A stretch of DNA of 64,000 nucleotides, taken from assembly GCF_001629705.1 (NCBI RefSeq), contig NZ_CP015378.1, positions 1,426,001 to 1,490,000 on the forward strand, written 5' to 3'. Positions 43,030 through 52,325 of this stretch are shown piece by piece; the stretch's first letter is position 1, and each line of letters starts with the position of its first letter. A program made the translations under genes and the position numbers. The notes beneath the pieces are model-generated. The model ran no database searches. It saw only the letters and a program-made list of their open reading frames with translations, and was not told where the DNA came from. This DNA comes from Fictibacillus phosphorivorans (lineage in GTDB: Bacteria; Bacillota; Bacilli; Bacillales; Fictibacillaceae).

Positions 43030-43353
43030 ACGTAAACCCCCCGTAAATAATGAAATTTCACTTGTGTTATGGTACAATATGTTAACCTTAAAGACCATTG
43101 AATTATAGTCTAGCTTGACCTTCTCCGTCAAGTTGAGAGCTTGATATTCAAAGTGTGTACAGGTGCAAAAAAGGGCAGTTTATACAGGCCTTTTTTATTT
43201 CCATATTTTCTGTTTTGTCATAGAATAAGGTACAAGAGGTTTAATTGTGATTGATGTAATTTTCGACGGAGAATGATTGGAAAGAAGAATTGCTTTTTTC
43301 TAGGGGTATTTATCCCTTCACGAACAAACCGGAGAGAAGGGAGAGAAGCAGAA
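43030..43353. other. Divergent region yjbE / mecA
   Basis: No gene seen. Contains the yjbE promoter (43102-43131) and an A/T stem AAAAAAGG/CCTTTTTT (43167-43196) that could end stray transcription in either direction. No firm mecA promoter. Confidence 0.5.
43102..43131 (-). promoter_or_regulatory. Sigma-A promoter of yjbE
   Basis: Minus strand TTGACG, 18-base spacer, consensus TATAAT, about 75 bases before the TTG start. Confidence 0.75.
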
Positions 43354-44022
43354 ATGGAAATTGAAAGAGTGAATGAGTTCACCATTAAATTTTTCATTAC
43401 GTACAGAGATATTGAAGATCGCGGTTTCGATCGTGAAGAAATATGGTCTGATCGCGAAAGAGGAGAAGAACTCTTTTGGGAAATGATGGACGAAGCACAT
43501 CAGCAAGAGCAGTTTCCATTAGAAGGTCCACTGTGGATTCAAGTTCAGGCTCTGGATAAAGGTCTTGAAATTATTGTAACTCGTGCTCAAATGTCCAAAG
43601 ACGGTAAAAAAATTGAGCTTCCTATAGGCGATGATAAATTGGATTTACCCGTTGATCAAAATATTGAGCAAATATTAGATCAACAGTTTCAAGTAGAAGA
43701 AGATTTTGATGAATTAGAAGAAACAGAAGAAGACTATTTATCCTTCCTCATTTCATTTGGTGACTTTGAAGACGTAATCTCTTTAAGTCATACGATTGAT
43801 TCATCTTCTTTTGAGAATTCTCTGTTTCATTTCGAGGGTAAATATTACTTGTATGTGACATTTAATGTGGAAACAACAGATCGGGAACAAGACGATCTGT
43901 TAGCCCAGCTGTTGGAATACGGTAATGACTCTGATCTATCTGTTTATCGCATCCAAGAGTATGGCAAAACGATTGTTTCAGAAGCAGCATTAGAGCATGT
44001 ACAACAATATTTTAAATTATAA
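43354..44022 (+). CDS. mecA: Adaptor protein MecA
   Basis: Links substrates such as ComK, ComS and Spx to the ClpC ATPase for degradation. ATG at 43354 (GGGAGAG 9-15 bases upstream) gives 222 residues. N-terminal substrate domain IERVNEFTIKFFITYRDIED and the C-terminal ClpC-binding domain (FGDFEDVISLSHTIDSS, EYGKTIVSEAALEHV) are both present with an acidic linker (EEDFDELEETEEDY). The frame back to 43273 has no ribosome site. Confidence 0.95.
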   Translation: MEIERVNEFTIKFFITYRDIEDRGFDREEIWSDRERGEELFWEMMDEAHQQEQFPLEGPLWIQVQALDKGLEIIVTRAQMSKDGKKIELPIGDDKLDLPVDQNIEQILDQQFQVEEDFDELEETEEDYLSFLISFGDFEDVISLSHTIDSSSFENSLFHFEGKYYLYVTFNVETTDREQDDLLAQLLEYGNDSDLSVYRIQEYGKTIVSEAALEHVQQYFKL

Positions 44023-44028
44023 GAGATT

Positions 44029-44068
44029 ACCGATTTCAGCTACTTTGAAATCGGTTTTTATTTTTATT
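44029..44068 (+). terminator. Terminator of mecA
   Basis: Stem ACCGATTTCA/TGAAATCGGT followed by T-rich sequence. Confidence 0.85.
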
Positions 44069-44178
44069 ACTGAACGTTTTTATCAAAAACCAATCTCTTA
44101 TATGACGATATAGAGAAAATGACGAAGTGAAGTTTCTTTTTTCATCGTCCATGATATGAATTGTGGAGGTGAAGGAGA

Positions 44179-45351
44179 TTGTTAGTTGCTCTCTTTAATG
44201 ATCAGTTCGTTGATATGGTAGGAGAAACAACAAGGGAAGAATGGTATTTGAAAAATCAATCAGGACAGTTACGGTGCCCGGTCTGTCAAAACAAAGTGAT
44301 ACCGAAATGCGGGACCAAAAAGACATGGCATTTTGCTCATCATTCTTTTGTAGAATGTGACGGTTTTCATGAAGGAGAAACGGATTATCATCTACTTGGA
44401 AAAAAAAGCTTATACAGATGGATTACACAGATGGAAGAAAAAACGATTCTGGAATATTATATTCGTGCTATTAAACAGCGTCCTGATTTGTTTATTCAGG
44501 AAAATCAGCATGCCATTGAGTTTCAATGTGCAACGATCACACCTGAAGATCTAAGAAAAAGAGTATCAGGATATGTGTCTCAAAATATCGCTTCCGACTG
44601 GATCTTTGGTATGAAGCGAATAAAGCAAAAGGGCCCTGATCTATACATTATGAATAGCTCGGATCTATCTGCAGCAAAAAAGGATAGCAATGGTCACTTA
44701 TATCTTAATCATTATTGTCCTCTTAAAGAGCAGTTTTTGCTGCTAAGAAATATCATTCCTCTATCACAAAAGAAAGTTGCTGCACATGGACATGCTTTCT
44801 CAGCAAAGAAGTGTTGTGATGTACAATGGTTGTCTAGGACTTTTTCAAATTTAGAGACTCATAACGTAAATCATAAAATCTTATGGAAAAAGCAGAAAAA
44901 CACGTGGAGAATGACAGCTTTTAAGAATGTATCTCCTGCAGTTATGTATATAAAGAAAGTTTTGTATTTCAACCACCATTCTTTAACATTGTTTCCTTCC
45001 ATTGCGGGCATCCCCACGAAGAACTTTTTTCATTTCGAAACTTCCCCTTACTTATGGCAGACATATATACTGTTTTTGATGGAGAAATTGCCATTATCAC
45101 TATTCTCTTCAAATTTCATTGAAAAGGAATTTCAGCGATTGCTGCATAGACGTATTTTTCAGACGCGAGATTTTCCTTATCTTAACGAATCGTGGAGGGA
45201 TGCTGTCGAGCACTATTTATCCTACTTAGTGAATCATCATCTGCTCGAAAAAGTGTCAGAGGGAACTTATCGAAAGATTCAACACGTTTACTATCCAAAA
45301 ACGTTGGATGAGGCGTTAAAACTAGACGAAATTTTCAGTGAAAAGTCGTAA
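44179..45351 (+). CDS. coiA: Competence protein CoiA
   Basis: Needed for DNA uptake and recombination during competence. TTG start with GGAGGTG 7 bases upstream; 390 residues, of family length. N-terminal zinc-finger-like part RCPVCQNKVIPKCGTKKTWH ends in FAHHS. Then a nuclease-like core with GETDYHLLGKKSLYRWI and HAIEFQCATI (conserved Glu and Gln). The C-terminal half is variable and hydrophobic. Position between mecA and pepF matches B. subtilis yjbF. Confidence 0.9.
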   Translation: MLVALFNDQFVDMVGETTREEWYLKNQSGQLRCPVCQNKVIPKCGTKKTWHFAHHSFVECDGFHEGETDYHLLGKKSLYRWITQMEEKTILEYYIRAIKQRPDLFIQENQHAIEFQCATITPEDLRKRVSGYVSQNIASDWIFGMKRIKQKGPDLYIMNSSDLSAAKKDSNGHLYLNHYCPLKEQFLLLRNIIPLSQKKVAAHGHAFSAKKCCDVQWLSRTFSNLETHNVNHKILWKKQKNTWRMTAFKNVSPAVMYIKKVLYFNHHSLTLFPSIAGIPTKNFFHFETSPYLWQTYILFLMEKLPLSLFSSNFIEKEFQRLLHRRIFQTRDFPYLNESWRDAVEHYLSYLVNHHLLEKVSEGTYRKIQHVYYPKTLDEALKLDEIFSEKS

Positions 45352-45447
45352 TTTTTGACTTTGCATAAGCATTTTCTGGTAATATGTAGATATATATAAG
45401 GAGAAAGTATTCTCACTTTTCTCTTTAATCTACCTGGAGGTGTATGT

Positions 45448-47265
45448 ATGTCTCAAACAAAAACAAAATCATTGCCAAAACGTAATGAAGTCCCTGTTTC
45501 AGATACATGGGATTTAGAAGCAATATATGCGACAGACGATGTGTGGGAAAAAGAATTTGACGAAACAAAAAACTTATTGCCTGAATTAAAGTCTTATCAA
45601 GGAAGACTTGGAGAGTCTGCGGAAACCCTTTATTCCTACTTCCAAAAGCAAGATGAAGTGACCAAAAAGCTTGGTAAACTTTATACATACGCTCATATGA
45701 GATACGACCAAGATACAACGAATTCCTTTTATCAAGGACTGAATGATCGTGCTTCCAACTTGGCAACTCAAGTAAGCAGTACGGTATCTTTTGCAGTGCC
45801 AGAAATTCTATCTTTATCTGAAGAAGCATTGGTTCAATTTTTACAAACTCATGAACCTTTAAAGTTGTACAAACAAGCTTTAGATGAGATTAACCGCCAG
45901 CGTCCTCATGTACTTTCGAAAGAGGAAGAAGCACTCTTAGCAGATGTTAGAGAAGTAGCTAATACGTCAAGCAATACATTTGGTATGCTGAATAATGCTG
46001 ACCTTAAGTTCCCAACTATTAAAGATGAGAATGGTGAAGAAATCGAAGTAACTCACGGACGATATATCCGCTTTTTAGAGAGCTCTGATCGTAGAGTGAG
46101 AGAAGATGCTTTTAAAGCTGTATATGGCACATATGATTCTTACAAAAATACATTTGCAAGTACACTTGCTGGAACAGTTAAACGAGATAATTTCTTTGCA
46201 AAAACTAGAAAGTTTAGTTCAGCTCGTGAAGCAGCACTAAACAACAATAACATTCCTGAAGCTGTTTATGATAATTTAGTCAAAACAGTAAACGATAACT
46301 TAAGCTTATTGCATCGTTATGTTCGCTTACGTAAAAAGGCGCTTGGACTAGATGAGCTTCATATGTATGATCTCTATACGCCACTTGTAAAAGATGCAAA
46401 GATGGAAGTGAGCTTTAAAGAGGCCCAGCAGCTTGTCTTAGACAGTTTAGACCCTATGGGCGACGAATATAAACAGATCGTAAAAGAAGGTTATGAGAAG
46501 CGCTGGATCGATGTACATGAGAATGCTGGTAAGCGCAGTGGTGCTTATTCATCAGGTGCCTATGGAACAATGCCTTATATCCTAATGAATTGGCAAGATA
46601 ACGTGAACAACTTGTTCACACTCACTCATGAGATCGGACATTCGGTGCATAGTTACTATACACGCGAGAATCAGCCTTACCCTTATGCGGATTACTCGAT
46701 CTTTGTTGCAGAAGTCGCATCAACTTGTAACGAAGCTTTGTTGAATCATTACATGTTAGAGAAGACATCGGATAAGAAAGAAAAGTTGTACTTGTTAAAT
46801 CACCATTTAGAAGGATTTAGAGGCACTGTTTTCCGTCAGACGATGTTCGCAGAGTTTGAACAAGAAATTCATGTTCGTGCAGCGAACGGTGAACCTTTAA
46901 CTCCAGAATTGTTAACGAAGATCTATTACGATCTGAATGTTAAATATTTTGGTGAAGATCTCGTAATCGATAAAGAGATTGGTCTAGAGTGGGCTAGAAT
47001 TCCTCACTTCTATTACAATTTCTATGTATATCAATACGCAACTGGCTTTAGTGCAGCAGCGTCCTTGTCGAAACAAATCTTGGATGAAGGGAAACCAGCA
47101 GTAGAACGTTATCTGGATTTCTTAAAAGCGGGAAGCTCTGATTATCCGATCGAAGTCTTGAAAAAAGCTGGTGTTGATATGACAACGCCAGAACCAATTG
47201 AAAATGCTCTTAAAGTTTTTGAATCTATTCTTGATGAGATGGAAGAACTGCTTTTTGAGAAATAA
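45448..47265 (+). CDS. pepF: Oligoendopeptidase F
   Basis: Cytosolic zinc metallopeptidase (M3B) of 605 residues that degrades oligopeptides of about 7-17 residues, including signalling peptides. The zinc motif is HEIGH at 394-398 in LFTLTHEIGHSVHSYY, with the downstream Glu in VAEVASTCNEALL. GGAGG precedes the ATG at 8 bases. PepF can process peptides imported by the Opp system, also in this window. Followed by a terminator. Confidence 0.95.
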   Translation: MSQTKTKSLPKRNEVPVSDTWDLEAIYATDDVWEKEFDETKNLLPELKSYQGRLGESAETLYSYFQKQDEVTKKLGKLYTYAHMRYDQDTTNSFYQGLNDRASNLATQVSSTVSFAVPEILSLSEEALVQFLQTHEPLKLYKQALDEINRQRPHVLSKEEEALLADVREVANTSSNTFGMLNNADLKFPTIKDENGEEIEVTHGRYIRFLESSDRRVREDAFKAVYGTYDSYKNTFASTLAGTVKRDNFFAKTRKFSSAREAALNNNNIPEAVYDNLVKTVNDNLSLLHRYVRLRKKALGLDELHMYDLYTPLVKDAKMEVSFKEAQQLVLDSLDPMGDEYKQIVKEGYEKRWIDVHENAGKRSGAYSSGAYGTMPYILMNWQDNVNNLFTLTHEIGHSVHSYYTRENQPYPYADYSIFVAEVASTCNEALLNHYMLEKTSDKKEKLYLLNHHLEGFRGTVFRQTMFAEFEQEIHVRAANGEPLTPELLTKIYYDLNVKYFGEDLVIDKEIGLEWARIPHFYYNFYVYQYATGFSAAASLSKQILDEGKPAVERYLDFLKAGSSDYPIEVLKKAGVDMTTPEPIENALKVFESILDEMEELLFEK

Positions 47266-47271
47266 ACACAA

Positions 47272-47306
47272 AAAATCCTGCCCATAGTTTCTGGGCAGGA
47301 TTTTAT
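47272..47306 (+). terminator. Terminator of pepF
   Basis: Perfect 12-base stem AAATCCTGCCCA/TGGGCAGGATTT then T residues. Confidence 0.9.
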
Positions 47307-47314
47307 TATATTTT

Positions 47315-47491
47315 CTAGCCTATTCTCCGTAGTTTTGATCGATAGTTATAGCAGAGTGTTGTCAGTAGAACGGCGATAAAAAGTCCGGGTATTGCTAAAA
47401 TTTTTGGTGCCATGTTTAACAGAGAGAGCACGAAGAAATAAAAACTCCCTGTAAGTGAAAGTAAGCTAAATAAAATCAAAATCAAATACAT
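47315..47491 (-). CDS. Small two-helix membrane protein (58 aa)
   Basis: ATG at 47491 has GGGAG 7 bases upstream. The product is mostly hydrophobic with helices at about 2-22 and 32-47 (PGLFIAVLLTTLCYN), ending basic (YRSKLRRIG), which suggests N- and C-termini inside. No family recognised. It lies after the spxH terminator and opposite pepF. Confidence 0.6.
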   Translation of the reverse strand: MYLILILFSLLSLTGSFYFFVLSLLNMAPKILAIPGLFIAVLLTTLCYNYRSKLRRIG

Positions 47492-47568
47492 AAAAAATCT
47501 CCCTCCCTTTGTACATGTTTATTCATGTAGGGACAGGATATGCCGTGCTTCTCAGATGATAGTCATAA

Positions 47569-47599
47569 TAAAAAACCGCTAATGAAAAATCAGCGGTTT
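47569..47599 (-). terminator. Terminator of yjbI-spxH
   Basis: Stem AAACCGCT/AGCGGTTT with T run on the minus strand; overlaps the last codons of spxH. Confidence 0.82.
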
Positions 47600-48492
47600 G
47601 GGAGGTATCTCCAAAATGTTCCGTACTTCACTGGTACACGTTCAACCTTTTGTTGCAGAACGAGACGTTTTAATCTTTTTTCTGCTTCTTCACAACTGAT
47701 CTGATAGACCACTGAAACTTCTTTTGTCGCTACAAATGAGTAAGAAGAAAGGAATTCTTCTAGTTCAGGAAGTGGAGAAGGTTCTAAAGGAATATCAGAC
47801 ATTTCTTTTAGAATTTCTACATACACTTCATAGGAATAACAGCCAGATATCTTAATGCCATCATCATCTGTTTTGTCATTAAAAACAATAAGCGTTGGGA
47901 TTTGAGTAACATCCATTTCTTGAGAAAATTTTAAATCACATCGCAGAGCTTTAATGGTTGCTTCAGATGACAGATCACTTAAAAATTCATCTTCGTCCAA
48001 GTTAACAGAGCGGGCGATATCTAATAGAACGTCATCGTTTCCAATGTTTTGTTTATTCAAAAACAAGTTCTCTCTTAATTTTCTTAAGAACTTCATCCCT
48101 TGTTGTTTTCCTTGCAGCTCTGCAGCTTTTATAGCAAGTGTTGCCTTATGGGGAGCGGAAATCGGGTTTTCCAACCATACATCTCCATCACAGCTCATAC
48201 CAGATATGGATGCTGTTTTTTCCCACTTCTCGGCAATTTGTTCAGCTGTATTTATCCCCTTTTTGCGAGGAACGTACGTATTGAGTGATTCAAGGCTGCC
48301 ACTAACAAAATGGCGTAATGTAAAATAGTGGCCGTATTGAACTTGTAATTTTTTTAGAACAGGCTCTAATGACCAGCACTCTGGGCATAGCGGATCGATG
48401 ACAGAATAGATTTCCAATGGCTTTTGACAGGCATAGGGTTTATTGTTCTCTTGTTCGTCATAAAAGGAATTGGAATTAGACAGTGTCAGCAT
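47590..48492 (-). CDS. spxH: Spx adaptor SpxH (YjbH)
   Basis: DsbA/thioredoxin-like protein of 300 residues that hands Spx to ClpXP. The redox-like motif is LCPECW near 36-41 following YSVIDP; TQIPTLIVFND is the cis-Pro loop. Overlaps the yjbI gene end by 17 bases, so the two are one operon, as in B. subtilis. The N-terminal His-rich stretch known from B. subtilis YjbH is not evident here. Confidence 0.92.
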   Translation of the reverse strand: MLTLSNSNSFYDEQENNKPYACQKPLEIYSVIDPLCPECWSLEPVLKKLQVQYGHYFTLRHFVSGSLESLNTYVPRKKGINTAEQIAEKWEKTASISGMSCDGDVWLENPISAPHKATLAIKAAELQGKQQGMKFLRKLRENLFLNKQNIGNDDVLLDIARSVNLDEDEFLSDLSSEATIKALRCDLKFSQEMDVTQIPTLIVFNDKTDDDGIKISGCYSYEVYVEILKEMSDIPLEPSPLPELEEFLSSYSFVATKEVSVVYQISCEEAEKRLKRLVLQQKVERVPVKYGTFWRYLPNR

Positions 48493-48889
48493 TCTCGCCC
48501 CTTTCTGAATCCTCTGTATTAACCATATGAAAAGCAGTCATTTTTAATCGGCTTAACAGTATGTTTTGTAAGTCAGGATCTATTTTTTGAATCGTCATGG
48601 CCTTTTCCATACAAGCTATCCAAGCTTTGGCATGAGAATTTGTTATTGGAAATGGCATGTGACGCGCTCTGAGCATAGGATGTCCATGTTCCTCAGTATA
48701 AAATGGCGGCCCGCCAAAAAACTGACTTAAAAATTGAGTTTGTTTATAGGCAGTCTCTGTTAGATCCTCAGGGAAAAGTGGAGAAAGCAATGAGTCTTGA
48801 CTGACCAAGCTATAAAACGTAGTAACTAGTTTTGTGATTCCCTCTTTTTCTCCTAATAGATCGTATGGTGTTTTTGATTCGTCAAACAT
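48476..48889 (-). CDS. yjbI: Truncated haemoglobin, group II (YjbI)
   Basis: Small globin of 137 residues from ATG 48889 (GGAGC 9 bases before). The fold is group II: LLGEKEGITKLVTTFYSLVS, LFPEDLTETAYKQTQFLSQF, GGPPFY then the RHMPFPI motif near the haem, and HAKAWIACMEKAM with conserved Trp. In B. subtilis YjbI repairs thiol-modified proteins and is needed for TasA biofilm function. Longer frame from 48970 is not favoured. Transcribed before spxH. Confidence 0.92.
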   Translation of the reverse strand: MFDESKTPYDLLGEKEGITKLVTTFYSLVSQDSLLSPLFPEDLTETAYKQTQFLSQFFGGPPFYTEEHGHPMLRARHMPFPITNSHAKAWIACMEKAMTIQKIDPDLQNILLSRLKMTAFHMVNTEDSERGENADTV

Positions 48890-49029
48890 GGTCCAAAAGC
48901 TCCTTGCGTCAAATTGTAATTTTATTGTAGCAAGGTTTATGAAGGGTAAGCAAACAATATGAATAGACAACGTTTGTTTGTACCTTCCAAAGACTCTCTT
49001 ACAAAGGGAAAAATAAGAGTGTAGAATGC

Positions 49030-49061
49030 AAAAAAAATAACCCTCAGCAGTTGAGGGTTAT
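49030..49061 (-). terminator. Terminator of yjbJ
   Basis: Stem ATAACCCTCA/TGAGGGTTAT with eight T on the minus strand. Confidence 0.85.
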
Positions 49062-49720
49062 ACGAGTGATTGGTACGTATTCATAATCTTATTCACGTAA
49101 GAGATGGTTTCCTTAAAAGGAGGAATACCATTATATTTTGCAACGTTTCCGGGACCTGCATTATATGCGGCAAGAGCTAGCTTTTGATCTCCATCATATT
49201 TATCAAGCATCATCTTTAAATACTTTGTTCCTGCTTCAACGTTCTGTACCGGATCGAAAGGGTTTGTAACTCCTAACGATCTTGCTGTAGCAGGCATCAA
49301 TTGCATAAGTCCTTGTGCACCTGCATTACTTTGTGCAGATGTTTTGAAGTTAGATTCATGTTTGATAACAGAACGAATCAGGTTAGGATCTACACCAAAC
49401 TTTGTAGCTGTGTTTTCAATCAACTCATCTAAATTTTTGGATGGAATGTTTAATTTTTCAGCTGTAATCGAAACAGATGGTGTGACTGGTAATGCATATT
49501 GAGCACCTGTATGAACATTTAGAGGTTGAAACATGTGTGCATTAAAAGCAACTTCTGACTCTTTTGAACCATCAACGTTAGAATAGGCTTCTTGCAATAG
49601 AGCTGCAAAAGGACTTGAAACTGTATTTTGCATACTTGAAACAGAAGAAGATGAGGCATTCACATTCAACTGTTGCAGTGCTTGAATTTCCATTAGTGCT
49701 TTATACGATTGAATATTCAA
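49058..49720 (-). CDS. yjbJ: Lytic transglycosylase, SLT domain (YjbJ)
   Basis: Peptidoglycan-cleaving enzyme. TTG at 49720, preceded by AGGAGG at 7 bases, gives 220 residues; ATG at 49747 has no ribosome site. The Slt domain is at the C-terminus: [20 protein letters not shown] (catalytic Glu), [26 protein letters not shown] and [16 protein letters not shown]. No clear signal peptide; the N-terminal 80 residues are Ser-rich. Export route unclear. Position before yjbK matches B. subtilis. Confidence 0.9.
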   Translation of the reverse strand: MNIQSYKALMEIQALQQLNVNASSSSVSSMQNTVSSPFAALLQEAYSNVDGSKESEVAFNAHMFQPLNVHTGAQYALPVTPSVSITAEKLNIPSKNLDELIENTATKFGVDPNLIRSVIKHESNFKTSAQSNAGAQGLMQLMPATARSLGVTNPFDPVQNVEAGTKYLKMMLDKYDGDQKLALAAYNAGPGNVAKYNGIPPFKETISYVNKIMNTYQSLV

Positions 49721-49765
49721 GAGATATCCTCCTAAATCGATTAACATAATAAGAGATTAGTTTTA

Positions 49766-50344
49766 CTAATTTTTGCTACTTTCATTGAAGAAACGAGCAA
49801 TTTTGCTCTCTGTATCTCTAACTGGGATCTGTTTGATCGTTAGTAATTCATTAAAATTATTTAGTCCACTTATATAATCGGCAGATTCATATTCAATTTC
49901 ATAGTCGATTTTACCTAAATAATGATTTTCATCTAAAACGAGTAGACCATCTTTGTAAGGAAACTCAGCACGAAAGGTTGTTAACTCTCCCAAGTATGTA
50001 ATTTCCTTCACATCGATATTCATTTTTTTAATTTGATCTGATACCTCTCCAGAAGGTAAGGGGTCTCCATTTAATAAACCTTCAAAAATCTCCTCTGAAA
50101 CCGTCTGATGTGTTTCTAAAATGTGCTTATCTAATTTCTGTTTTAGGGTGAGTGTATTTCCGTTATTTTTCGTTCGAACTCTTAAAGCACTTCTATGGTG
50201 TTTAAGGTCAAATTGTTGGGTATCAAAATAATAATTGGTCTGTTTATGAAAAGCTTCTTGCTTCACATCAAACTCATCAATCAGCCTTAAAAATTCAAGC
50301 TGTGTTAGTAGATTCTTAAATTCAATTTCTATTTCTTGAGACAC
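49766..50344 (-). CDS. yjbK: CYTH domain protein (YjbK)
   Basis: Triphosphate tunnel protein of 192 residues that acts on or binds triphosphates. The CYTH signature is EIEIEFK at 4-10, then YYFDTQQFDL, LRVRTKNNGNTLTLKQK and LDENHYLGKIDYEIE, giving the charged residues lining the tunnel. The gene next door encodes the alarmone synthase RelQ, matching B. subtilis yjbK-yjbL-relQ order though divergent. Substrate not shown. Start ATG is preceded by GGGGGG. Confidence 0.9.
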   Translation of the reverse strand: MSQEIEIEFKNLLTQLEFLRLIDEFDVKQEAFHKQTNYYFDTQQFDLKHHRSALRVRTKNNGNTLTLKQKLDKHILETHQTVSEEIFEGLLNGDPLPSGEVSDQIKKMNIDVKEITYLGELTTFRAEFPYKDGLLVLDENHYLGKIDYEIEYESADYISGLNNFNELLTIKQIPVRDTESKIARFFNESSKN

Positions 50345-50472
50345 GTTGTTTATCCCCCCTGTAGCTATAACTTATGTAAACATATTATCTCATAGCGATT
50401 CCTGCATCTCAATTTCTTATTAAACGCCTATTTTGTGTTACACTAAAAAAGAAGAAACAGGAGGTTGTTAAC

Positions 50473-50871
50473 ATGATGCCACGACGATTGAATGTGCAGT
50501 CAACTGCATGGAAAGAAAATAAGCTCATCTTGCTTATTGAGGATGAACAAAACACAGAACTTACTGACTGGAAAGACAGTGAAAGAATGCTGGTCGATTC
50601 TGATGGGTTAGCATTCATCTATGTTCTTGAGGATGAAGAAGGATTCAATTATATATCAATTGGTCATAATCATTGGAACGAAGTGAAAAAAGCTCTTGTA
50701 GAAGATGCTGTTTTCGTTGTTCAGAATGAAAAAAGAGAAGAGCTTGAACTTACTGCTTTCTCTAGAGAAATGGACTTTTTAACTGACAACATACAAGGAA
50801 ACGCTAACTATGGTCAACAGATGGAAGACGAAGTGATCAAGGTTTTTGGAACTGAGGAAAAAGCGCAATGA
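50473..50871 (+). CDS. yjbL: YjbL family protein
   Basis: Conserved acidic protein of 132 residues, soluble, unknown role. Text such as WNEVKKALVEDAVFVVQ and EMDFLTDNIQGNANYG corresponds in type to YjbL, and it stands directly before relQ with a four-base overlap, as in B. subtilis. GGAGG lies 8 bases before the first of two ATGs. Coupled expression suggests a function related to RelQ, unproven. Confidence 0.8.
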   Translation: MMPRRLNVQSTAWKENKLILLIEDEQNTELTDWKDSERMLVDSDGLAFIYVLEDEEGFNYISIGHNHWNEVKKALVEDAVFVVQNEKREELELTAFSREMDFLTDNIQGNANYGQQMEDEVIKVFGTEEKAQ

Positions 50872-51515
50872 GCATGGACTGGGAAGCGCTATTAATTCCG
50901 TACAAGCAAGCTGTTGATGAGCTAAAGATTAAATTTAGAGGAATGCGTGAGCAATTCGAAAAATCAAATCAGCATTGTCCGATTGAGTTTGTTACTGGAA
51001 GAGTGAAACCCATTAAGTCAATCGTGAACAAAGCGTATCAAAAGAACATCCCCGATCAACATCTAGAAACGGAAATTCAAGATTTAGCGGGACTTCGAAT
51101 CATGTGTCAGTTTACTGATGATATAAAAACGGTAATCAATCTTCTCAGGCAGCGTAATGATTTTACGATTGTTGAAGAACGCGACTATATCACTCATAAA
51201 AAACCAAGTGGTTATCGTTCGTACCACATCGTTATCGAGTATCCCGTTCAAGTATTGGATGGGGAGAAGAAGATTCTTGTAGAAGTTCAAGTACGAACAC
51301 TAGCTATGAATTTTTGGGCTACGATCGAACACTCTATGAACTATAAGTATCAGGGACAAATTCCTGAAGATATTCGTCAAAGGTTACAAAGAGCGGCAGA
51401 AGCTGCAAACCGATTAGACGAAGAGATGTCTCAGATCAAAGGGGAAATTCAAGAAGCTCAGCTTGTGTTTTTGGAACGCAATGATAAATCCAATGAAACT
51501 AATTTAGGATCATAA
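50868..51515 (+). CDS. relQ: Small alarmone synthetase RelQ
   Basis: Makes (p)ppGpp from ATP and GDP/GTP, acting as a homotetramer in the cytosol. The 215 residues contain only a synthetase domain: [31 protein letters not shown] with catalytic Asp, [13 protein letters not shown] and [18 protein letters not shown] with catalytic Glu. No hydrolase or TGS/ACT domain, as expected for RelQ/YjbM. Start overlaps yjbL. nadK follows 14 bases later. Confidence 0.95.
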   Translation: MSMDWEALLIPYKQAVDELKIKFRGMREQFEKSNQHCPIEFVTGRVKPIKSIVNKAYQKNIPDQHLETEIQDLAGLRIMCQFTDDIKTVINLLRQRNDFTIVEERDYITHKKPSGYRSYHIVIEYPVQVLDGEKKILVEVQVRTLAMNFWATIEHSMNYKYQGQIPEDIRQRLQRAAEAANRLDEEMSQIKGEIQEAQLVFLERNDKSNETNLGS

Positions 51516-51529
51516 AGGATGGAGAGAGA

Positions 51530-52324
51530 ATGAAATTTGCCATCGTATCAAAGGGAGACAATAAATCCAATATCTTAACAGAGAAAATCCGAGCATATCT
51601 GGAAGAATTTGAATTGGTTTATGAAGAAAATGAGCCAGAGATTGTGATTACAGTTGGTGGTGATGGAACATTGCTTCATGCTTTCCATCATTATGTACAT
51701 CGCATCGACAAAACTGCTTTTGTTGGTGTTCATACCGGTCACCTTGGCTTTTTTGCAGACTGGTTGCCAGAAGAGGTGGAAAAGCTTGTCATACATATCG
51801 CAAAAACACCTTTTCAGATTGTTGAATATCCATTGCTTGAAGTTACGGTAAGATATATTGATGGGCTAGATGAGAAGAGATATCTCGCTGTGAATGAATG
51901 TACAGTTAAAAGTGTTGAAGGATCTCTCGTTATGGATGTTGAGATCAAGGGAGAAAAATTTGAAACGTTCAGAGGTGATGGCCTTTGTATTTCAACTCCT
52001 TCAGGAAGTACAGCTTATAACAAAGCACTCGGTGGAGCAATCATCCATCCGTCTCTTGCATCCATACAATTATCAGAAATGGCTTCTATTAACAATCGAG
52101 TGTTCCGAACGATAGGTTCACCACTCGTTCTGCCACAGCATCATACGTGTATATTAAAACCCGTAAACGATGTGGATTTCCATATTACGATCGACCATCG
52201 ATTCTTAGTTCAGAAAAAAGTAAAGTCCATACAGTATCGAGTGGCAGAAGAAAAAATCCGTTTTGCTCGCTTTCGTCCTTTTCCATTCTGGAAACGAGTT
52301 AAAGAATCTTTCGTCGGAGAATAA
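51530..52324 (+). CDS. nadK: NAD kinase
   Basis: Phosphorylates NAD to NADP, 264 residues. Motif [13 protein letters not shown] near 44-56, LAVNECTV near 123, [23 protein letters not shown] with the catalytic Asp nearby. Full-length (B. subtilis PpnKA/NadF type). GGAGAG lies 5 bases before the ATG. The stop is followed by one base and then the yjbO start. Part of the yjbL-relQ-nadK-yjbO operon. Confidence 0.95.
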   Translation: MKFAIVSKGDNKSNILTEKIRAYLEEFELVYEENEPEIVITVGGDGTLLHAFHHYVHRIDKTAFVGVHTGHLGFFADWLPEEVEKLVIHIAKTPFQIVEYPLLEVTVRYIDGLDEKRYLAVNECTVKSVEGSLVMDVEIKGEKFETFRGDGLCISTPSGSTAYNKALGGAIIHPSLASIQLSEMASINNRVFRTIGSPLVLPQHHTCILKPVNDVDFHITIDHRFLVQKKVKSIQYRVAEEKIRFARFRPFPFWKRVKESFVGE

Positions 52325-52325
52325 T

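Noticed and set aside
43030..43130. yybP-ykoY manganese riboswitch before the TerC-family gene
   Set aside because: Looked for because of the gene family; the conserved core sequences were not found, while an ordinary promoter was.
43167..43196. Hairpin in the mecA leader as a regulatory element
   Set aside because: Only an A/T-T stem of eight bases with GG/CC; could arise by chance in A/T-rich DNA.
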